Origin: Planomicrobium soli
GTDB lineage: Bacteria > Bacillota > Bacilli > Bacillales_A > Planococcaceae
Direction of reading: 5' to 3'
Length of the DNA stretch: 64,000 nucleotides
NCBI RefSeq assembly: GCF_003014655.1
Contig: NZ_PYAT01000015.1
Coordinates: 1-64,000 of the forward strand
Under the pieces are notes generated by a model, which was not told where the DNA came from, did no database searches, and saw only the letters and a list, made by a program, of their open reading frames with translations. Below, piece after piece: positions 59,998 through 64,000 of the stretch. Numbering within the stretch: the stretch's first letter is position 1; each line of letters begins with the position of its first letter. Made by a program: the position numbers and the translations under genes.

Positions 59998-60596
59998 TGG
60001 AAGCGATACATCATAGTTTTATTGAAGCTTTCATCTATAATGAAGCAAAAAAAGGGAATTACGAATCTGGCGACAGCTACCATACTGTTTTGACAGATGA
60101 ATATTTCATTTGCTCCATTGCCGACGGTCTTGGAAGTGGGCCAGTGGCGCGTGAATCTTCACAAGTCATCCCGCAAATTCTAAAAGAGTACCACCACGAA
60201 ACAATTGATCAATTGATGATGCGGTTTAATGAGTTGATGGTTCAAAAACGTGGTGCTGCAGTGGCAATTTTTAAAGTTCACTTTAAAAACAAAACATTGG
60301 AGTACAGCTGCGTGGGAAATATTCGTTTTTATCTTTACCGAAAAGGGACAGGTGAAATGATTTATCCTTTACCGGTAATGGGGTATTTGTCCGGACGGCC
60401 TCAAACATTGCGGACGCAATTGTATACCTATGTGGAAAATGATTTATTTTTGATTCATTCCGATGGAGTGGATCTTAGAAATCCGAAATCAATGATGCGC
60501 CAGGCAGGAATTCCTGAACGCCTCTATTACGATATACTCGGCACCATACAAACTGGTGACGACGCTACATTCATCGCAGGAAGCCTTCTCAAGTGA
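59997..60596 (+). CDS. rsbX: Feedback phosphatase RsbX
   Basis: This 199-aa small PP2C-like phosphatase (CSIADGLGSGPVARESS, SCVGNIRFYLYRKG, HSDGVDLRN, GDDATFIAG) dephosphorylates RsbR/RsbS and resets the stressosome. GTG start overlaps the sigB stop by one base. Confidence 0.95.
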   Translation: MEAIHHSFIEAFIYNEAKKGNYESGDSYHTVLTDEYFICSIADGLGSGPVARESSQVIPQILKEYHHETIDQLMMRFNELMVQKRGAAVAIFKVHFKNKTLEYSCVGNIRFYLYRKGTGEMIYPLPVMGYLSGRPQTLRTQLYTYVENDLFLIHSDGVDLRNPKSMMRQAGIPERLYYDILGTIQTGDDATFIAGSLLK

Positions 60597-60612
60597 GAAG
60601 GCTTCTTTTTTA
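60580..60612 (+). terminator. Terminator of the rsb-sigB operon
   Basis: GAAGCCTTCTCA/TGAGAAGGCTTC with a 2-nt loop (stop codon inside the stem) and T6. Confidence 0.93.
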
Positions 60613-60652
60613 TATGATAAACTGAAAGAGGAAAAAAAGGAGAGTGTAGTTG

Positions 60653-62815
60653 ATGGAAATGCAACAAATTCAATCGTTAATTGCTAAAGAAACAGGCGTA
60701 CGCCCTAATCAGGTGGCACAAGTCATCGCGTTGATTGAAGATGGCAATACAGTCCCTTTTATCGCGCGCTATCGAAAAGAAGCGACAGGTTCGCTTGATG
60801 AAGTTCAAATTAAAGCAATCGATGACCGCTATACATACATTCAAAACTTAGAACAGCGAAAAATAGAAGTGATTCGATCAATCACTGAACAAGAAAAGAT
60901 GACGCCGGAATTAGAAAAAGAAATACAAAGCGCTACAGTTCTACAGCGGTTGGAGGATTTGTATCGGCCCTATAAGCAAAAGCGCCGCACAAAAGCGACG
61001 ATTGCCAAAGAAAAAGGCTTGGAGCCGCTTGCAGAATGGCTGATGGGCTTTACGAAAGAAGAACCGTTATCAAAAGCTGCTGAATTTGTAAGTGAGGAAA
61101 CTGGAGTGGCAAGTCCCGAAGAGGCGATCCAAGGAGCCCAGGATATTTTGGCGGAGACATTCGCCGATGATCCGGATATTCGTGAGAAAATCCGGTACAT
61201 GACACGCAAGGACGGAAAAGTCGTGACAGCCGCTAAAAAGAATCACGAAGACGAGAAACAAGTTTTTGAAATGTACTACGAATACGAAGAAGCCATTCAG
61301 AAGATTGTGCCTCACCGCATCTTGGCCATCAACCGCGGGGAGAAAGAAGATGTCTTGAAGGTATCCATTAATCCGCCGGCAGATCGAATTTTAACACTGA
61401 TGAAAAAGAAATGGATTAAGCATTCGTCTCCTTCAAGCGAGATTGTAGCGGAAGCTATTGAAGACAGCTACAAACGTTTGATCCAAACGTCGGTTGAGCG
61501 AGAAATCCGGGCTGAGCTCAGCGAAAAAGGAGAAGCGCAAGCCATTCATATCTTCTCTGAGAATTTGCGCAATCTTTTATTGCAGCCGCCTATGAAGAAT
61601 AAAATGGTCTTGGGTGTCGATCCGGCATATCGGACTGGCTGCAAACTTGCCGTAATTGACGAGACCGGGAAACTGCTCGAAGTCGCTGTAATTTATCCGC
61701 ATGCGCCTAAAAACGACCAAGCAGGTGCGAAGAAAGTTATGAAAAGTTTGACCGATAAATACCCGATTGAAATCATGGCAATCGGCAACGGTACAGCCTC
61801 AAGAGAAACAGAGCAATTTGTCGCGGACTTTTTATCGGAGACATCCGCCAATATTTCTTATGTTATCGTCAATGAAGCGGGAGCTAGTGTTTATTCGGCT
61901 TCTGAAATCGCACGAGCTGAATTTCCGGACCTTCAAGTAGAAGAACGAAGCGCAGCGTCCATCGCCCGCCGTCTTCAAGATCCATTGTCCGAGCTTGTAA
62001 AGATTGATCCGAAAGCTGTCGGCGTCGGCCAATACCAGCACGATGTCTCTCAAAAAAAACTTGCGGACCAACTGACGTTCGTTGTGGAGACCGCAGTAAA
62101 CCAAGTAGGTGTTAATGTCAATTCAGCTTCTTCGTCCCTGCTTCAGTATGTAGCGGGCCTCAGCAAAACTGTGGCGGAAAATGTCATCAAAGTGCGTGAT
62201 GAGAACGGCCGATTTACTTCGCGTACTCAGCTGAAGAAAATTCCGCGCCTTGGCGCTAAGACCTATGAACAGGCAATTGGCTTCTTGCGGATTCCAGAAG
62301 GGAAAAACCCATTGGATGCGACCGGCATTCATCCGGAAAGTTATGCGGTTGCTGAAAAACTGTTGAATTTAGTTGGGGCGGATAAAAAAGATGTCGGCAA
62401 GCCCGAACTTGCTGCTAAACTAGAGTCGTTGAATCCTGCTGATTTGAGCAAAGAAGTGGAAGTCGGAGAAATTACGCTGCGCGATATCTTAGAAGCGTTG
62501 AAGAAACCGTTCCGTGATCCGCGCGATGAGTTTCCTCAACCTTTATTGAAAAATGATATCTTGAAAATGGAAGACTTGCTGCCGGGAATGGAAGTGCAAG
62601 GGACAGTCCGAAACGTTGTAGACTTTGGGGCGTTTGTTGACATTGGCGTGAAGCAAGACGGTCTCGTCCATATTTCAAAGTTGAAAAAAGGATTTGTTAA
62701 GCATCCGTTGGAAGTTGTAGCGGTGGGAGATATTGTTACGGCATGGGTTGAGAAAGTTGAAAAAGACAAAGGCCGCATTGCCTTGACAATGCTTCAGCCG
62801 AAAGAACAAACATAA
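60653..62815 (+). CDS. tex: Tex family RNA-binding transcription accessory protein
   Basis: This 720-aa protein has Tex_N HTH (GVRPNQVAQVIALIEDGNTVPFIARYRKEATGSLDEV), YqgF RNase H-like domain (LGVDPAYRTGCKLAVID), helix-hairpin-helix (RTQLKKIPRLGAKTYEQAIGFLRI) and C-terminal S1 (GMEVQGTVRNVVDFGAFVDIGVKQDGLVHIS, ~645-715). It binds RNA and elongating polymerase and affects expression of many genes. ATG 60653 after AAAGGAGAG. Confidence 0.96.
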   Translation: MEMQQIQSLIAKETGVRPNQVAQVIALIEDGNTVPFIARYRKEATGSLDEVQIKAIDDRYTYIQNLEQRKIEVIRSITEQEKMTPELEKEIQSATVLQRLEDLYRPYKQKRRTKATIAKEKGLEPLAEWLMGFTKEEPLSKAAEFVSEETGVASPEEAIQGAQDILAETFADDPDIREKIRYMTRKDGKVVTAAKKNHEDEKQVFEMYYEYEEAIQKIVPHRILAINRGEKEDVLKVSINPPADRILTLMKKKWIKHSSPSSEIVAEAIEDSYKRLIQTSVEREIRAELSEKGEAQAIHIFSENLRNLLLQPPMKNKMVLGVDPAYRTGCKLAVIDETGKLLEVAVIYPHAPKNDQAGAKKVMKSLTDKYPIEIMAIGNGTASRETEQFVADFLSETSANISYVIVNEAGASVYSASEIARAEFPDLQVEERSAASIARRLQDPLSELVKIDPKAVGVGQYQHDVSQKKLADQLTFVVETAVNQVGVNVNSASSSLLQYVAGLSKTVAENVIKVRDENGRFTSRTQLKKIPRLGAKTYEQAIGFLRIPEGKNPLDATGIHPESYAVAEKLLNLVGADKKDVGKPELAAKLESLNPADLSKEVEVGEITLRDILEALKKPFRDPRDEFPQPLLKNDILKMEDLLPGMEVQGTVRNVVDFGAFVDIGVKQDGLVHISKLKKGFVKHPLEVVAVGDIVTAWVEKVEKDKGRIALTMLQPKEQT

Positions 62816-62853
62816 GTTCAGCAATAAAGGCACTTTTTAATAGGGGAGTTAAC

Positions 62854-63312
62854 ATGACGAACGAAGAACTGACAGAACTGATCAAAGATATATCCCTGGA
62901 TGTTTTTAGAAAACCTTTTCAGCACGAAGGAATATTTAATGCCAGACTAAGAACGACTGGCGGCAGGTATTTGCTAAGGTCTCACAATATCGAAATCAAT
63001 CCAAGTTCGTATAAAAAATTTGGCTATCAGGAACTTGAAGGCATTATCAAGCACGAACTTTGCCACTATCACTTGCATTTAGAAGGCAGAGGGTACAAGC
63101 ACCGTGATGCCGATTTTAGAAATCTGCTGAGTCAAACTGGATCGCCAAGATTTTGTTCGTCTATTGAAGCGCCCGCAAAAAGGAAATCGGTGAAGCGATA
63201 CGTATACGAATGTCTGGCCTGCAAGACTAATTATGTACGGAAGATTCGAATGGACACAGAGCGCTACCGATGCGGAAGATGCGCAGGCAGGATATCAGTG
63301 GTGCAAAATTAA
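62854..63312 (+). CDS. SprT-like zinc protein (YdcK-type)
   Basis: This 152-aa SprT family protein has the zinc metallopeptidase motif IKHELCHYHLH (HExxH) and C-terminal zinc ribbon YECLACKTNYV...YRCGRCAGRI (C-x2-C ... C-x2-C). Function in Gram-positives is undefined. RBS AGGGGAG; follows tex by 38 nt, as in B. subtilis. Confidence 0.93.
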   Translation: MTNEELTELIKDISLDVFRKPFQHEGIFNARLRTTGGRYLLRSHNIEINPSSYKKFGYQELEGIIKHELCHYHLHLEGRGYKHRDADFRNLLSQTGSPRFCSSIEAPAKRKSVKRYVYECLACKTNYVRKIRMDTERYRCGRCAGRISVVQN

Positions 63313-63326
63313 TATAGAAGAGAAAC

Positions 63327-63356
63327 GAGGCCGGAGCAATTGTTCCGGTCTCTTTC
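63327..63356 (+). terminator. Terminator of the tex-sprT operon
   Basis: GAGGCCGGA/TCCGGTCTC stem (one G-T), loop ~8 nt, T-rich tail. Confidence 0.8.
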
Positions 63357-63408
63357 ATTATTTAAATTAGTTAATCTACAATAATAAAAAGTAATTTTAA
63401 AAAAGGTG

Positions 63409-63437
63409 TTGACGATTCCGAAAGAGGTCTTTATAAT
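63409..63437 (+). promoter_or_regulatory. Promoter of the tRNA operon
   Basis: TTGACG (63409-63414), 17 bp, TATAAT (63432-63437): near-perfect sigma-A promoter, 51 bp before tRNA-Asn. Confidence 0.93.
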
Positions 63438-63487
63438 AGAAAAAGTCGACAAGTACTTAAGCGAACTTGAACGACTCAAAATAACAT

Positions 63488-63562
63488 TCCGAAGTAGCTC
63501 AGTGGTAGAGCACCGCACTGTTAATGCGATGGTCGTAGGTTCGAATCCTACCTTCGGAGCCA
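63488..63562 (+). tRNA. tRNA-Asn (GTT)
   Basis: 75 nt with encoded CCA. Acceptor TCCGAAG/CTTCGGA, anticodon GTT at 63520-63522, T-loop GGTTCGAATCC. Confidence 0.97.
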
Positions 63563-63566
63563 TTTA

Positions 63567-63641
63567 GGCCCCTTGGTCAAGCGGTTAAGACACCGCCCTT
63601 TCACGGCGGTAACACGGGTTCGAATCCCGTAGGGGTCACCA
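63567..63641 (+). tRNA. tRNA-Glu (TTC)
   Basis: 75 nt with CCA. Acceptor GGCCCCT/AGGGGTC (one G-T), anticodon TTC at 63600-63602, GGTTCGAATCC. Confidence 0.97.
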
Positions 63642-63735
63642 TTTCTTTTAAATAAGATTTTAGAAAAAATTATCCTTGGATAACTTAATCTTAAATCTGT
63701 TATTGCTTGAAGCGAAAGAGAAGTTAACTATCGTT

Positions 63736-63759
63736 AATATTATTGTCGCGGGTGGAGCA
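63736..63759 (+). repeat. Partial duplicate of the tRNA-fMet leader and 5' end
   Basis: AATATTATTGTCGCGGGTGG followed by AGCA repeats the 25 bp at 63856-63880 with one G missing, 120 bp before the true copy. The second copy includes the first 14 bases of tRNA-fMet. Confidence 0.9.
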
Positions 63760-63851
63760 ACGAGCCGTACGAAGACGGCGAAGTAACACCGAAGCAGCCG
63801 TTAGGCGATGCAGGTGTCCATTACGAAATAAGCGTAAAAGAAACAAACTAA
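63753..63851 (+). pseudogene. Possible 3' fragment of a coding sequence between the duplicates
   Basis: From TGG at 63753 an open frame reads WSNEPYEDGEVTPKQPLGDA and continues to ...ISVKETN then TAA. Codon choice looks like real coding DNA, but there is no start codon and an in-frame stop lies just upstream (63735). It may be the tail of a gene carried in by recombination. No family recognised. Confidence 0.4.
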
Positions 63852-63866
63852 TACCAATATTATTGT

Positions 63867-63944
<78 letters not shown>

Positions 63945-63946
63945 AT

Positions 63947-64000
63947 GGTCCCGTGGTGTAGCGGTTAACATGCCTGCCTGTCACGCAGGAGATCGCCGGT
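63947..64000 (+). tRNA. tRNA-Asp (GTC), cut by the window end
   Basis: GGTCCCGTGGTGTAGCGGTT, then anticodon loop CTGTCAC with GTC. The T-arm and 3' end lie beyond 64000. Confidence 0.93.

Overview
The window reads as chromosomal DNA of a low-to-mid GC Firmicute. The gene order ddl-murF-(esterase)-cshA-PH proteins-rhomboid-acpS-alr-mazEF-rsbRSTUVW-sigB-rsbX-tex-sprT closely follows the Bacillus subtilis ddl-to-ydcK region. Shine-Dalgarno sites are strong, and GTG/TTG starts and U-tailed terminators are common. No sporulation gene is visible, and the lipoprotein gene that lies between acpS and alr in B. subtilis is missing. With the halotolerance-type genes and a squalene/phytoene-synthase-like gene, this suggests a Planococcaceae member, probably Planococcus or a close relative. 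That genus call is an inference.

Layout. 1-110: left end of an IS3-family element cut by the window edge. 113-13834: metabolic and membrane genes: a GNAT, Mn-dependent pyrophosphatase, DsbA-like protein, azoreductase, FAD/Rieske oxidoreductase, YceI, MurB, K+/H+ antiporter, penicillin acylase family, paired CrcB fluoride channels, UspA and SulP. 14042-16460: cadCA metal-efflux operon with two operator palindromes around its promoter. 16483-25044: acetyltransferases, mntR, cvfB, a DUF1002 protein, an MhqR-type dioxygenase operon, small general-stress proteins and a lipid kinase. 25262-31289: AraC regulator, YidC, VanY-type peptidase, cardiolipin synthase, squalene/phytoene synthase family. 31496-33428: a gene pair resembling sucrose-phosphate synthase and phosphatase. 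33616-43053: MBL hydrolase, an amine oxidase plus GNAT-aminotransferase fusion operon, an XRE-TPR regulator divergent from an MFS pump, an SDR, another MFS pump, then about 700 bp rich in structured repeats ending in a 44-codon gene. 43089-63312: RodA, an unknown protein, then the conserved wall/stress block. 63409-64000: tRNA operon (Asn, Glu, initiator Met, Asp cut by the window end).

Regulation is the most informative layer. SigB and its whole partner-switching cascade are encoded at 55736-60596. At least five other loci carry close matches to the sigma-B promoter (GTTTAA-N13/14-GGGTAT), including a divergent pair with nearly touching -35 elements at 21838-21889 that drives a 32-aa membrane microprotein and a DUF4064 protein. 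Three loci (azoR, yceI, and the dioxygenase-GNAT operon) carry an MhqR-type operator, pointing to a quinone/electrophile regulon whose repressor lies outside the window. Two 17-bp palindromes sit between the XRE-TPR regulator and its MFS neighbour.
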